In this document: positions 33,301 to 46,900 of the stretch, piece after piece
Position numbering within the stretch: position 1 is the first letter of the stretch
Layout: every line of letters starts with the position of its first letter
DNA from: Buxus sempervirens
Taxonomy: Eukaryota; Streptophyta; Magnoliopsida; Buxales; Buxaceae
Direction of reading: 5' to 3'
DNA: 64,000 bases
Assembly: GCA_947561395.2 (NCBI GenBank)
Contig: OX387182.1
Coordinates: 45,997,949 to 46,061,948, forward strand
The notes under the pieces: model-generated
Seen by the model: only the letters and a program-made list of their open reading frames with translations
Told to the model about the DNA's origin: nothing
Database searches by the model: none
Made by a program: the position numbers and the translations under genes

Positions 33301-36300
33301 GAAAAGTACAACTTTCACCCTGGAAAAGGTCTGGGGGTTAACCTATAAGGAAGGATAGAACTGGTAAAGGTTAAAAAGAGGGTCCACAGAGCAGGATTGG
33401 GATCCAGGCCAAGGAACTGGAAAAGATAGAGGCAGACAGAAGACATGAAATTCCCTCATATCAGGGAAACTTATCCAAGGCTTTCTCACATGATTCAACT
33501 GTCTCCTCCTGAGGATCAGTCCAAACCCCCATACTACAATTTCAACCCATTCCAGAAACCCAAGTCCTCAACCGTGCAACCATATGTTCCACCTCCACCT
33601 CCACAAGCATTGGGTGGGCCTAGGCCACAGGCAGAACAAGAGCAAGATTTTTCTGAGGAAATTGGAGCATTTTTTGCCATGATAGAAGGCAACCAAAAGG
33701 AAGGAGCAGAGGAGCTACCTTTCATTGATTGGGCTGCAGTAGAAGTTCCATCTGGAACCAGCCCTACAGAAGAAGCAGGTGATGAAACTCACCCATTATT
33801 GGTGATTTCAAATGCAGACCCCGAGCTTGAGGAGCAGGCTTGTACCCCTACCCCAGATTCTTTTATTCTGAACAATTGGGAGGAAACTCCCCTTACTTTT
33901 GAAGCCGAGTTTGTTTGGCAAACAGACATGGCTTCCAACAAAAAAAACTCCATTAGTGGAATGCCCTTTTCCTGAAGGTTTTAATGAGCCTCTGTCTTCA
34001 GGGAAAGATTTTGTAGAAGGCTCTCAAAAAACACAAAAAGATTTTCCAATTTTTTATAGAAAAGATAAATTTTTCAAAAAGGTCCAAACCATTTATGAAC
34101 CATATAAGCAAACGGAATTGGACCGGGGTGAGTATGACTTCGACCTTGAGCTTGACTTTGACCTAATGGGGGTTGAAGAAGAGACCGAGGACGAAGAAGA
34201 CGACCCTCCAAAAGAAATCACATATCAATTGGAGCGCCATGAAAAGGGGTTCCAGCCCAATGTCAAAGAGACCATATCAATAAACCTAGGGACCGAAGAT
34301 GACCCAAAATAGTGAAGATTGGGATATGCCTATCTAAGGTACAGCGGAAGGAAATGATACGGTTCTTGGCTAATTATGAAGATGTGTTTGCATGGTCGTA
34401 TCAGGATATGCCAGCGTTAGACACAGACATGGTTGTACATAGGCTACCCATTCTACCAGGTGTTAAGCCAGTTAAGCAGAAATTGAGAAGGTTGAAACCA
34501 GAATGGACATTGAAGGTCAAAGATGAAGTGGTTAAACAATTCCAAGCAGGATTCTTGGCAGTCTCCACGTATCCTGAATGGCTTGCAAATATAGTACCAG
34601 TACCAAAGAAGGATGGAAAGGTCAGAATGTGTGTAGACTATAGAGACTTGAATAAGGCAAGTCCAAAGGATGATTTTCCACTCCACACATAGACATCTTG
34701 GTGGACAACACTGCTGTACATAGCATGTTCTCATTTATAGATGGCTTCTCTGGGTATAATCAGATTAAGATGGCGAAGGAGGATCAAGAGAAAACGGCTT
34801 TCATTACACCTTGGGGTACCTTCCACTACACTGTCATGCCATCTGGGCTTAAGAACACTGGGGCAACCTACCAACGGGCCATGACAGCCTTGTTCCATGA
34901 TATGATCCATAAGGAGATGGAAGTTTATGTGGATGATATGATAGCTAAATCATGTGAAGAAGAAGACCATTTGATCAATTTGAAGAAGGTATTTGACCGT
35001 TTTAGGAAATACAGTCTAAGGCTTAACCCTGCAAAATGTGTCTTTGGGGCTACATCAGGAAAATTGTTGGGCTTTATTGTAAGTAGAAAGGGAATTGAGA
35101 TCGACCCAGCCAAATCCAAGGCAATAATTGAAATGCCATCACCTAGAACGGAGAAGGAAGTCCGTGGTTTTCTTGAAAGGATTCAGTACATAAGCCGGTT
35201 CATAGCACAACTCACTGCTATCACCAGTATTTGGAAGAAATAAGCAATAAACTTACTCGAATTTCCTTCAATTATATGCCAAGGGCCAAAAATCAGTTTA
35301 CAGATGCACTAGCCACATTGGCTTCAATGGTTAGTATGTCAGAAGGTGTTGATATTAGACCACTGGAAATTGAAGTCAGGAAGGAACCAACCTATTGCCT
35401 TGTTCTAGAAGAAACCCCAGAAGAAGAAGTACCATGGTTTCAAGACATTAAGAACTTCCTAAATGATCGAAGTCTGCCAGAAAACGTCACTTCTACAGAG
35501 AAAAGAACAATACAGAGGTTGGCAGGCCAGTTTTTATTAAGTGGTGGGCAGTTGTACAAAAGATCACACAATGATATCTTGCTCAGATGTGTTGCCAAGA
35601 CCAAGTCAGAAAGGTTAGTTGAAACTGTACATGGAGGAGTTTGTGGACCCCATATGAACGGGCACATGCTTGCCAAGAAAATCTTGCGATTGGGATATTA
35701 CTGGTCGACGATGGAGCACGATTGCTATATACATGTCAAAAGGTATCATTTATGCCAAGTGTATGCAAATAACAAGAATGCACCCCCAAGTGAATTGCAC
35801 AACATGACATCCCCATGGCCCTTCTCCATGTGAGGTATAAACGTCATTGGAATGATCTCTCCAAAGGCATCAAATGGACATAGGTTTATACTTATAGCAA
35901 TCGATTACTTCACCAAGTGGGTAGAAGCAGCTTCTTATGTAAATATTACAAGTAGTCACATTCTTAAGTTTTTGAAGCACAATATCATTTGTCGCTATGG
36001 TTTGCCGAATGCCATAGTAACAGACAATGCTTCAAACCTTAAGAACAAGGACATGAGGAAGATGTGCGAACAATTTTAGATCACTCATCATAAGTCAGCT
36101 CCGTACAGACCAAAGATGAATGGGGCAATAGAAGCAGCAAATAAAAATATAAAGAAGATCATTTAGAAGATGGTAGTGAGTTTTAAAGATTGGCATGAAA
36201 TGCTGCCACTTGCTCTACATGCCTACAAAACCTCGATTCGGACCTCTACTGGGGCAACCCCGTATTCCTTAGTATATGGAATGGAAGCAGTTTTACCAGT

Positions 36301-36682
36301 GGAAGTAGAAATACCTTCACTGAGAGTGCTAATGGAAGCTGAATTAGAAGAAGCTGAATGCGTATAGTCAAGACATGATCAACTCAATTTAATAGAGGAA
36401 AAACGATTAAAAGCGCTTTGTCATGGCCAATTGTATCAGAAAAGGATGGCCAGGGCTTATAATAAGCAGGTGAGGCCTAGAACGTTCTAAGAAGGAAATT
36501 TGGTATTGAAGAAAATTTTACCCTTTTTGGAAGACCTTCGTGGAAAATTCAAACCAAATTGGGAGGGACCTTATGTGGTCAAGAAGGTCCTATCAGGGGG
36601 TGCTCTCATCTTAACAGAAATGGATGGAAAAGATTTTCCTGAGCCAATTAATTCTGATGTAGTAAAGAGATCTTTTTCTTGA
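30319..36682 (+). pseudogene. A1 gag-pol region, fossil
   Basis: Parts in order: gag (about 30319-32345; starts MNPMETEADAP; capsid-like block with LYPNVNLPAKFKCPDLDKYD; Cys/His block CDYHMGAPGHPTGKCW), aspartic protease (about 32560-33100, DNGSA), reverse transcriptase (about 34300-35220, YVDDM) and integrase (about 35500-36680, with the zinc-binding region and IDYFTKWVEA). It is close to A3 in sequence. It is clearly defective, with around ten breaks. Confidence 0.9.
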
Positions 36683-37597
36683 ATGGATATTACTAGGAAA
36701 TGATTTGAGGCCATATTTCTATATCTCCTAAAATTTTGATCCCTAGTCAAGCCATTTTGAGCCTGTTTGTCTTCTTTGATAAACCTAAAACTGGACTTAC
36801 AGTCTTATACTGGGGCAAGGCCAATAGGGGCAAAACCAATAGGGGCAAAAAGAAAAAAAATAAAAAAAAATAGGGGCAAATGAAAGCCAAATACAAAAAA
36901 CGGAAATGGGATTAAATACATCATGATTGTAAGTCCAGTTGACCTATTTTCACACTTAGAGAATTTTGAGCCTTTAATACCTTTTCTTTCATAAACCAAG
37001 CTTAGCCTTTGTTTCGTCCTATTCTTAAGCCCTCGGTGATTTTATTATATTCATTCAACTTTCAGAGTAAGATTGGTGATGACGGAATGCAGAAGCCGGC
37101 CCTAGTGAAAACCGTAATTGGCACTAGGGGCAATAGGGGCAAAAAGAAAAAAAAGAAAAAAAAAAGAGAACCAGGGGATGAGTTAATCATGTGGCCTAAG
37201 TTTGAAGTCAGCATGAGCACGGGAAATTGAGCAAATTAGCAAGGTCAGTCATGAAGGAAAAGCCATTTGGGGATGACTCTAAAGGTCGCAGGATAGACAG
37301 ATTTGGTCTCTCCCTATTGCTTGGACTACCCTTTTCATTATTCAACCTGATTTTAATTCCTTTGATTATATGTGATTAAGTGTTTTGGATCAACTTTCAA
37401 AAAAAAAACTATACTTTGGCCAGTGATGAGAAATAAAATACTTTTTCATAAAACTTATGTTTTTATAAGCATCTGAGAATTCTGAGGCCAATAATATAAA
37501 ACCTATTTTTGAATTAAATCTATTGTGTTTCCACTATTGGAGTTTTCTTTTGTATAAAAGTATGAAAAAAAGAAAAAAAAAGGAATAAAAGAATCTA
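36683..37597. other. A1 untranslated spacer between integrase and antisense gene
   Basis: Low-complexity spacer with repeated aataggggcaaaa words and A-rich runs (36820-36880 and 37130-37165). The D equivalent lies at about 49070-50073. No gene is seen. Confidence 0.6.
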
Positions 37598-39348
37598 AGC
37601 CCTATTTCCTAACTGCTTCTCAAGCTCCCTAATCCTAGCTGCCTGAGTTGCAATGATTTCAGAAGCTCCCTCTGCATCGGGGTCGCTAAAAAAGGAGATG
37701 ATCTCATCTGAAAGTGAATACTTGATCTTCAATGCCCTAAGGTCAGCCAGGGAATCCTGATATTTCTTCCGCATTGCTCAGACTTCAAAGCGACGAGCCT
37801 GTCTTTGTTCTTCAAGTTTCTTCTCCATGGCAATGCGGCAAGACCATTGCACTTCAAGTTGCCTCTCCAGATTAATACCATTTATCCTGAGCTCTTGTGC
37901 TTCTCGCACCCATATTTGTTGAAGCCGCTTGTGGGTTGCCCTTTTAGACTCCAGAATGTCCTCATAAGTAGGGGAAGAACTGCAGGAGGATCCTCTGGTA
38001 CCGGGGCATGACTCTGCACCTGCTTTGATCCAGAAATGATAGTCCTTCACATGGGACTCAGAAAAGACTGGACCCTGCAGAAAACGAACATAGGACCACT
38101 CATTCATTAATTGAGCATTTAGCCCCATGGTGGCTGGTGTAAGTGGCCCTAAGAGCTTCTCATATCCAGTGGGGATCATAATCCCCTGGGTCGCTCTAAA
38201 CTGTCGAAGAACTCTCAAAGGAAGATAAAGAACAACAAATTTCAAGCCTGCTAGAACCAGAAAATTCCTATCTCTGAAGCTGATAACTGTCTCTAGAGTG
38301 GGCTGATAAGTGCCAGGCCATCTAACTTGATCATCCTGGAGAGTACCCATGAAAGTGAACCAGCCCTGCTTGCCGCCTTGGATATTAGGACACCCCCTAT
38401 TGCTCATCAAAACAGGAACTTTCAATCTTGGAAAGAAGCGGCGAGTTATCTCTTCAACCTGGCTCAGGTGGTCAAGCAACCAAATCTGCAGAAAAGGGGA
38501 GTATTTCAATTTATTTCCAAAGAAAAAAAAAAGAAAAGAAAAAAAAAGAAGAAAAAAAAAGAAGAAGAAAAAAAAAGAAAAAAAAAGAGAGAAAGAAGAA
38601 AAAAAAAAGAAAGAAAAAGAAAAAAATATAATATTTATTACTTTTTTACCTGTAGGATAGGGGCGCAGGCAAGGAAGCGTTTCTTCTTTCTGAAATAGCA
38701 GGCAATAAGAGCCTGGTATATCTCTGCTAAGATCATAGGGGCCAATCTTTCACGTTCCCTAACCTGGCAGATAACTGAGATGAGAGCCAAGTCAACCTGG
38801 TCGTCACCCCGTGGAAAAAGCAGATGATTGACCACTACCAGAGTCAAAGCATTAAACCTAGCATCCTTGTCTTCACTCCTTAGAAGTTTTTCAGTCAAAA
38901 AGGTCTTGGACAAGGTCAATAGTGCATCAGAATTTCCTAAGTCCTTCTTCCCTATACCCAAGAAGGTGGAGGCCTCCTTTTTGTAGCTAGGCTTTAGGGG
39001 TGGGTTTACAACTTTTGCAGAAAAACTTAGGCCAAGGATGGTTTCAATTTCTTCTATGGTGGGAGTCATCTCTTTATCATCAAAACGGAAGAGAGTCAAT
39101 TCAGGAACCCAGTGTCCAATCAAAGCTTCAATGATTTCCCACTTAAAGGGAATTTTAGGGATTTGTAGGATGTGGCCTAAGTGGATGGAATCCCAGCGAA
39201 TCTCCTCATCAAGTGTCATAGAATTAACCCATCTATCATAGAAGGAGTCCACAATATTGTACTTGGTGAGATTAGGAGGTTTTGACCTAACAGGTTGTCT
39301 TGCAGGAGGAGATTCACCTGCAGAAGAGAAAGGGGCGAGAGGAGCCAT
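37598..39348 (-). CDS. Antisense PMD-like gene of A1
   Basis: Encoded opposite to gag-pol between integrase and the 3' LTR. The start at 39348 (MAPLAPFSSAG) is chosen because it aligns with the start of D gene 2; an upstream in-frame Met lies in the dyad array. A GT-AG intron at 38486-38649 is predicted and contains a long CT-rich tract. The PMD-like core includes WDSIHLGHILQIPKIPFKW, LIGHWVPELTLFRF and EMTPTIEEIETILGL. The second exon holds GCPNIQGGKQGWFTF and GTYQP blocks, then an Arg/Glu-rich coiled coil. It looks nearly whole, with perhaps one break. Antisense extra ORFs are known in Tat elements such as Retand; the function is unknown. Confidence 0.78.
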
Positions 39349-39484
39349 GGAAGCACCAAAGAAGACAAGGAAAGCAGAAAACGGAAAGCTCAGGGAGTTT
39401 TGAAACTTTAAAAACGTCACAGTGATGTTCCCCATGAGTTTATATAGAAAATTCGAGACGAACTCCAAAATCCGTAAAATCAGT

Positions 39485-39557
39485 ACGGTCAGAGGCACCC
39501 GTGAAGGTAATACGGTCCCATTCGCCCGTAGAAAAATTACGAGCAATATTTGTCTGT
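39485..39557. promoter_or_regulatory. Dyads upstream of the A1 antisense gene
   Basis: Three units at about 39485-39502, 39512-39529 and 39539-39557 with ACGG(t)C / (A)CCCGT-type half-sites. The spacer is 6 bp in the first two and 7 bp in the third. The site class is the same as in the A1 LTR and leader, located 140-210 bp before the gene start on the minus strand. Confidence 0.75.
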
Positions 39558-39902
39558 AATGTTAATACGGGCGAAGCAGAATAGTCTTTTTTATTATTTT
39601 CTCCGCACTTTTCAGGAGATCAATGTCTATATTAGTTGTAAGTTGCAAGGATTGCCACCTTACCCACTTTTGTTTTAAAAAATTTGTCTCAAATCTCACT
39701 TCATAGCCACGAGAGCTCAGTGAGAGGAGAGATGAGGATTTGGCCCTTAAGCTGAGGGACTTCTAGAAAATCTTCCACAATGAATTCTTTTTACCAAAAT
39801 CATCCATTTGATCCTTACAAAATGCAATTAGTTAGACAAAGATCTCAAAAAGTGCAATTGGTGGGTCTTTTTGCTCTTTGTTCGTAATTGGTTCCAATTA
39901 CT

Positions 39903-41713
39903 AGCAAAGAGGGGGCAGTTGTAGACACCCCAAATTGCACTACAAAATGAGAAAATATTGAAAACATTAATGGGAATTTAAAAATAGGTCAAAATTGCAT
40001 GAAAATCAATAATTCAAGCTTTGACCGTATTGTCACTACGAGCTAAGCATGCCTGAATTTTGAATACGCGCACGCAGCGCCCGTAGTAAATATACGGACA
40101 TCATTGGACGGTAAATCATTTACGGGCACTTTAACTCGTGCGAGTTTTATTTTTCTCTCGATCTCCGAGCTTTATCTTTAGTCCAATATCTCTTTAAATG
40201 AGCGAATTATATATTTTATTCGTGCGAAATATCTTTATGGATAAAGGATGGGCATTACCTTGTGTTTAACTCAAACTGAAACTCTATATTGCCAAACCTT
40301 GGACCAACCATACCCTTGTGTTTGCCTATAAATAGAGGGCCTTTCCTCAAGCAAAAGGCCACGAAATTTTGAAGTCCAAGGAACTCCAAGAGAAGAGAAG
40401 AACCCCTGCTGCCTTGCCTGCTCAATCCAGGTAAGTACCTTTTCCCTTTTTATTTTCTGTCTTCAATTCTAGAAGTAATAAGATCTTCTCCATTGCTGTA
40501 GAATAAGGCAATCTTCTATTCTGTATTACTAAACTTGTCTCTAAGTACCTCAAGAGTCTCTCTAGCCATAAAACGTGAAGAGATAGCTAGGGGAAAGGGG
40601 AACAGGTGGATCCCTAGAATAGAACCCTATATCTGTTTTTTTCCTTTTTCTAGAATAAAGCCTTTGATTGTGTTTGTGTACCCAAACCTATCTCCAAGTA
40701 CCTCAAGAGTATCTCTAGCCGTAAAACGTGAAGAGAGAACTAGAGGAAAAGAGAACAAGTGGATCCGTAGGGTAGACCCCCATGTGCTCTAATTTGTGAG
40801 ATGTGGCTGCTTTGAATATCATAACCATGTTTTAATGATTTTATTTTATATCTGGATGAATCCTATGGGTTCATGATGTTTATAGCATGAGATCCCCACT
40901 TTTTTTTCTAAAATTTGGATTTTTGCCACTTTTGCACCTACAGCACTGTTTTCGTGATTTTTGTAATTTTAGGCTAAGATCCTGGATTTATCATGATCAA
41001 TATGATAGATCTGGATCCAGAAGCCTGAAAGTAAGTTCTAGGGTTTCATGATGTTGTTTTCACTTTTGAGAGAAGACCCTGCGGTCTCCGTTCTCCCCTT
41101 TTGATGTTCTTCATCAATGTGGGTATTTTTTGTTTTGAGTTTTTGATTTAATATGAAATTTGGGCTTTATCTATTTCCTGGACTGTTCAAGTTCAATTTT
41201 GAAATATTTTATAAAAATCATATTTTTCTAGATTTCTAGAATTTAACTTGAAGACCAGATTTTTGGATTTTTCACTTTAAATTGATTTTATTTGATTTTA
41301 TCTCAATTTTGTTTTGATCATGAAACCCTAGGAATGGTATGATCATATTTGAAAGTTATGGATCAATCAGGCTATGCATATGAAAAAACCATACAATTTT
41401 GTCTTTTTGTGATTTTTTTCGTGATTTTTATAGCAAGCCTTTTCCTTTATTTTAACATGAACAAATACCTGGCAACCACCTTGTGTGGATGAATAGGGGT
41501 GCCTAACACCTTCCCCTGTTCATAACCTAATCCCCTTACCCATCTCTGGTTGTTTTTTTAGAGGGTTATTTTTACCCTAAATTTGCCTTTTGTGCTTATT
41601 TGATATTTTGGTGTCCATTCACACCTAAATTGGATGGTGGCGACTCTTTGTTTTAACCAATCCCGTGTGATGATTGAGGAGGTCATTAAATTGATTTTTT
41701 CCCATGTCTCACA
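39903..41713 (+). repeat. A1 polypurine tract and 3' LTR
   Basis: agcaaagagggggcag (39903-39918) directly precedes the LTR start at 39920. The LTR is 1794 bp and ends CTCACA at 41713, followed by GGTCT. TATAAATA is at 40327-40334. About 3% divergence from the 5' LTR, including a few small indels. Confidence 0.93.
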
Positions 41714-42624
41714 GGTCTGCGGCTTGAGATTCTAAGTAGGTTCTCGGTTGGGTCTGGGGAAGTCCGTAGACACCCTCAGTCCACCCCGTCAAGTGACGGA
41801 TCCCATAGGATTCCCTGGTTTGAGTCAACTTTTGGTCTCTCACTCACCCGATTCCTAATCCAGCATTCAATTCGATTAAGTCTGGCGGGACCGCCAAAGT
41901 GGTGTGGGTCCCTTTACTTGATTTTATCTTTTTAGTTAAAGATGATTTGAGTTGGATTGGGCGGGCCCCGTTGGAAGGCCCGCGAATTCCTTGGTGGCCT
42001 TGGTTGAGCCCACGTGTCCCTTGGTAGGCCTCGGTCTAACCTGAGAGGCCCTTTGGGCTTGGTTCAAATGGATTGATTTTATTTTGAAATTCGAGTTTGA
42101 TTATTTAAGTGGATTTCATGCCAAAGTGGGCGGGGATTGCTTTGTGGGCCCTTGAGTGGGCCACACAATTGGTTGCCAAGTGATTTTGAGATTATCTTGA
42201 TTAACTGAGCCAAAATGGGCCAGGCTTTGGGCTTGGGGGCCTTTACCTGGGCTTGGGCTTAAAATCCCAAGGCTTCTTGAGTTAGGGTTTGGAAACCCTA
42301 ACCTTGTTTTGCTCAATGGGCTTAATGGGCCCGACAGGCCTTGCCCTTGGTCTCGGCCAAACCACAACATAATTTAAACATGCATGCTTCCAAAGTGGAC
42401 TTTAGTGGGCCTCGAATGGTCTGGCCCACGCAATTAACTTGATTATCTTTATTTAGCAAAAGTGAGTTTGCCAGGTTCAGTGGGCCCCGTTGGAAGGCCC
42501 ACTGGAAGTCAAATTAGACCGGGTGTCCAAGGCCCATCTTGGGACCTACTGGTTCAATTGGTTTGATCAAATAAGGCACAAAAATGGCAAGAGAGGCTAG
42601 AAACCAACAAAATGAAGTTCAGTA

Positions 42625-42731
42625 ATGTAGCTGACCTAAAGTGTCGGCTACAAACACAATCCTTTGTATCCGACCATGATGGCCGAATACAAAGGAAACT
42701 CTGCTGATCCGATCCGAGTTGTCGGATCAGC
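42625..42731. promoter_or_regulatory. Dyad array in B1 LTR, three units
   Basis: Units at 42625-42653, 42664-42692 and 42703-42731 have an exact 39-bp period and 7-bp spacers. Half-sites are related to D (ttgtatccgac; gctgatccgat; atgtagctgac). The period and spacer match the D array at 25257. Confidence 0.85.
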
Positions 42732-43904
42732 TAAAAAATTCCATTTTTGGGTTTCTGCAATGGGTTTGGGTTTCTGGACTTCTTGGGGTGTTCCAGGGGT
42801 TGGGTGGGCCTATGTGTAGGCCCACAGTGGTTCAAGGAAGGAGGAACACCTCCTTTTGGTCACTTTTTTGGGGACTTTTGGGTTCAAATGAGACAAAGGA
42901 GAAAGACTAGGGTTTACCCCTCCCTCCCTTTGGGATTTTTACAGCAGTAAGGTGGGGGCTTGAGTGCCCCTGCCTTGGTTCTTCATCCATCACAAAACAG
43001 CAAATAAATTGGACAAAAGGAGGAGCCATGAACCAAGCCTAACATGCATATCTCTAAGCCATGGGAAATACATACATTTTTACAGATTTTCTTTGTGCAT
43101 GGAACAAAAGTGTGTGTGCAAGTGAGCATGCTTCACGTGTGAACATATGTTATAAAGGAGAGCATGCATACTTCTCACAAGTATCAAAAAGGGCTTAACA
43201 TGAAGACACTTAAGGAGCACACATCCACAATACATACTCCTAAGATCTAACACAAGCCAACCTACCCTATCACCATTTACATGCTCAAAACAAAAGCACA
43301 ATCATCCAAGCAAGATCATTAGAAGAAGGGAAAGAGGGGGTAGTTAATATGGGGTACAATAGATGATCAAACAAAGGGGGGCAACCCTCCCCCATTCGAA
43401 TGAGATAAAAGATAGCAAAATAGAAACCTAAAGGCCACCAGGCCGGGCACTAGTGGGAACTCATCTTCCCTTGAAGCAATACGCACCTCTTCCTCACGTA
43501 GGGGTTAGTCCATACTCAAAATAAAGAAGGGGAAGGGTGAACATGCACACCAACATGATGGAGATGAAGATAACAATATGCTAAAAGATATGACATCCCA
43601 ACATGCCTACTTCATGCTCATATTCATATATGCGGTATGAAACTTCCTGACAAAGCTTACCTTGGGGTTTACGAACCCTGGAACAAGGTGTAGAGCCTCC
43701 TTGAAGTAGAGATGAGGGCTGGAGCAACTTCCTTCTTGCACCAACAGCAAGTGTTCCTCCCTTCCTTGCTTGGATGTGGTGGAGAATGGTGGTGGAGGGC
43801 TTAGGAAGCCTTGGAAGAGAGCTTGAGAGAGGTGAAGAGAGCTTGGGAGAGATGGGAGAGAAGAAGCATGGAGACACCAAAAACCCCCTAATGCATCCCA
43901 CCCC

Positions 43905-46900
43905 TGTAACGCCCCGAATCCGGGTCATTTTTTTCTCTTATTTTGACTCGGATCAAGGCATTAACTTGTGGTACATTACAATCAGTTCAAATATAAGGAA
44001 ATAAAGAACTAAGATTTATCAGAGTACTAGGAAGCTTAAATCATTTATTAGAAGCTGAATCTTCCGATTACATTAACTAATCAAATGAAAGGCAACTACA
44101 AATTTAACTAACTCTTAATATCCTACAAAATCATCTATTACGATTCCAATAAAATAAAGGCAGCTATGTAAAATCATCCTACTCTTTTCATATGGAATTT
44201 CTAGACTTCAACCCACTATCTGTCTAACCCGTGGCGTTCTCTCCAAGATAACCTAAAAAGTAGAATATGAAGTAAGGGTGAGATACAACTATCTCAGTAG
44301 GTAACACATGCATGAGGAAATAGTTTATACATATAGAAAATAACAATGGTTTCATTCACGGTAAAATAGGCGAGTAATTACAGTCAATGAGATAAACGAA
44401 TAATCACGATACAACAAACATTTAGTCAGTGCCTGAATTAAAAGAAGTTAATCATGTGTGTTTCATTTCAATTTAAAGGACAATGTATTATATTTCACAT
44501 TCCCATGGTTTATGGTTTATTTTCTGTAGTATCTTCTTAAGAGCAGTTCCACATTTATTCATGATTCCATAATATTCCATTTTAACAGTTCACATAAATC
44601 ATAGCAGTTCTATTCAATTATGACATTTCAATATTTCCTTTTAAATAACAATCCATCAACTTGAGAATCAATCATCATATCAGTAATAAAAGCCAAACTT
44701 TAGGTAGTAGCCTATCTCTACCACACGACATAAACACATAGTATCAACATAAACTCCGGAGGAGAATACACATCTCTACAGGTACCCCCTGCAAGAGACA
44801 GCATAACTCTACCGCAGGATGTGAACACCTAGCATCTACCTCTACCATAGGAGATAGCTTCCTCACCTTCCAGTGGTAACTCACCCACCCATTCTCCATG
44901 TGGGATGCAATCACGCATAATCACATCTTCCCCACATGAGGTATCTCTCCTGTAGGATGCAATCCATCGGAAATACATCTGCCCCACAGGAGGTAATGTC
45001 TTCGCCACCAAGCGGGTAATGTCTCCGCCACCAAGCGGGTAATCTCTGCCACCAAATAGGTTGGGTCTCCGCCACCAAGCGGGTTATCTCTACCACCAAG
45101 CAGGTTGGGTCTCCGTCACCAAACGGGTTAGGGTCTCTGTCACCAAACGGGTTAGGGTCTCCGTCACCAAGCAGGTTATCTCTGCCACCAAGCAGGTTAG
45201 GTCTCCATCACCAAACGGGTTATCTCTGCCACCAAGCAGGTAATATACAATATATCTCTGCCACCAAGTAGGTTATTAATAAAACTGGCCACCAAGCCAA
45301 TACACAAATAATTCTCAATTCCATTACTATTTATAATATATTAGGTTCATGTTTAGTTGATAATTCAAAGCCTGGTTCTAAACAGTTCCCCAGTTTATTA
45401 ATCATAATATTTTGTTCAGTATATAAAAATATCTTCAACATGATAACCCAATTTAGTGTTAGGTAGATATTTAATTAAGTAAGAAATTTGATGCATAACA
45501 CGTAAGCTAGAGTGCGGTTCTAATCATGTATTAATTACATTAATACTCAATTGTTTAATAGTATAGGTGAGTGGTTTTTAAGGTAATAGAATTTAATTAA
45601 GATTCGGTGATAATATAAAAAATTATTCAAGTTTGGATATAGTGGGAGGAATTCACGTACATAGCATGATTTTAAATTGGTTTGTGTTTTTAAAGTTGTT
45701 AAGGTTTAGTCATGGTCAAAAGACAAATAGAAGTATTTAGGTTTTAGTTTAAGTCAAATAAAAGACAAATAGAAGCATTTATGTTTTAGTTTAGGTCAAT
45801 AAAGTAAAAAGAAAGTTATTACAAATAAGTGTTGTTGACTAAATTTTAATAAAATTATTAAAAATTAGGCTTGTAATGATTACACCCATCGAATTCATTT
45901 TTTTTTTCAACCACCGCCTGACGCGGTCTTCAGCGGTCGTGCGTTTTCGGAAACGCGTGATTTATTTAAATAGAACGAGCGCTGAGCAACTGTCAATCAG
46001 CAATCATGGGCACTCAAAGTTTTTTTTTTAACTAATGCCGAACATCGCCTAGGAGCGCTGAGTGCAAGCAAGCTCGGCGCTCTAACTTGAGTTTCTAAAC
46101 ATCAAATTTTTGTGTTCTAATCGCTTCTAAAATTCATATAAATTAATATCAATCAATATACACATATTTACAACATAGAAGATCATGCAATCGAATCGAA
46201 TAATCTCATAAACACAACAAAAAAAAAATCGTTAAAACGAAGTGCCACCTACCTCCGTCCGCTCAAGATCCTTTCTTCTTCTAACCAGAGACTTCCTCTC
46301 CTCTTCGCAGGCAAGAGACGCTCCAGGAACCGTGAGAAACCAGAGATATGCCATCTTCCTCCTTCTCGGTCTCCCTTTCTCTCTCTCGTTCTTCTTCTCT
46401 TCCGCCGCACCCTCCAAACTTCAACGCCCAAGACACCCTACGAATGCAACTAAAAATATTAAACCCTATTTTATTCTTCCCTGATCCCACGCATCTCCCT
46501 AGGATCAGGTTCCAGACTTATCCATCAATTAGACTTAATAAGGACCATTAATCCACTCTTTCCTTGATATCTCACGATCAAACGGTTAGATCTACGTCAA
46601 ACTTCGGATCTCCTCTATCAGTGTGATCATCTATAATTATAATTAATATCCTTCAACAAAATTCTCCTCTCCTCGACTTCAGGTTTCAAATCAAGTATAA
46701 CTACCAATACGCCATTATTCCAAATACTAAGCTTTAAATATCATGGTTAATAGACAATCTAAACCCCAATTTAAATCTATTATTATTTCTCAAGTCTAAT
46801 AACAAATTTTAATTAATGTATTTAATTATTTACCAATAATTAATGTGAATTGACCGAAATACCCTTCTCTTAATATTTTCACATCTACCCATTCAATTTC

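Larger units (their letters stand above)
26073..41713 (+). mobile_element. A1: complete-ended Tat-lineage Ty3/gypsy element, 15.6 kb
   Basis: It has two LTRs (26073-27878 and 39920-41713), a GGTCT target duplication on both sides (26068-26072 and 41714-41718), a primer site, gag, protease, RT and integrase regions, an antisense PMD-like gene and a polypurine tract. By eye the LTRs differ at about 3% of positions, which suggests insertion roughly one to two million years ago depending on the rate assumed. The coding regions are defective with around ten breaks. It sits inside B1, which sits inside D. Confidence 0.93.

Noticed and set aside
38327-38698. Lysine-rich plus-strand open frames
   Set aside because: They are translations of the A/G-rich complement of the CT tract in the antisense-gene intron of A1.
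45000-45290. CRISPR array
   Set aside because: Short degenerate tandem units inside a plant LTR, without unique spacers.
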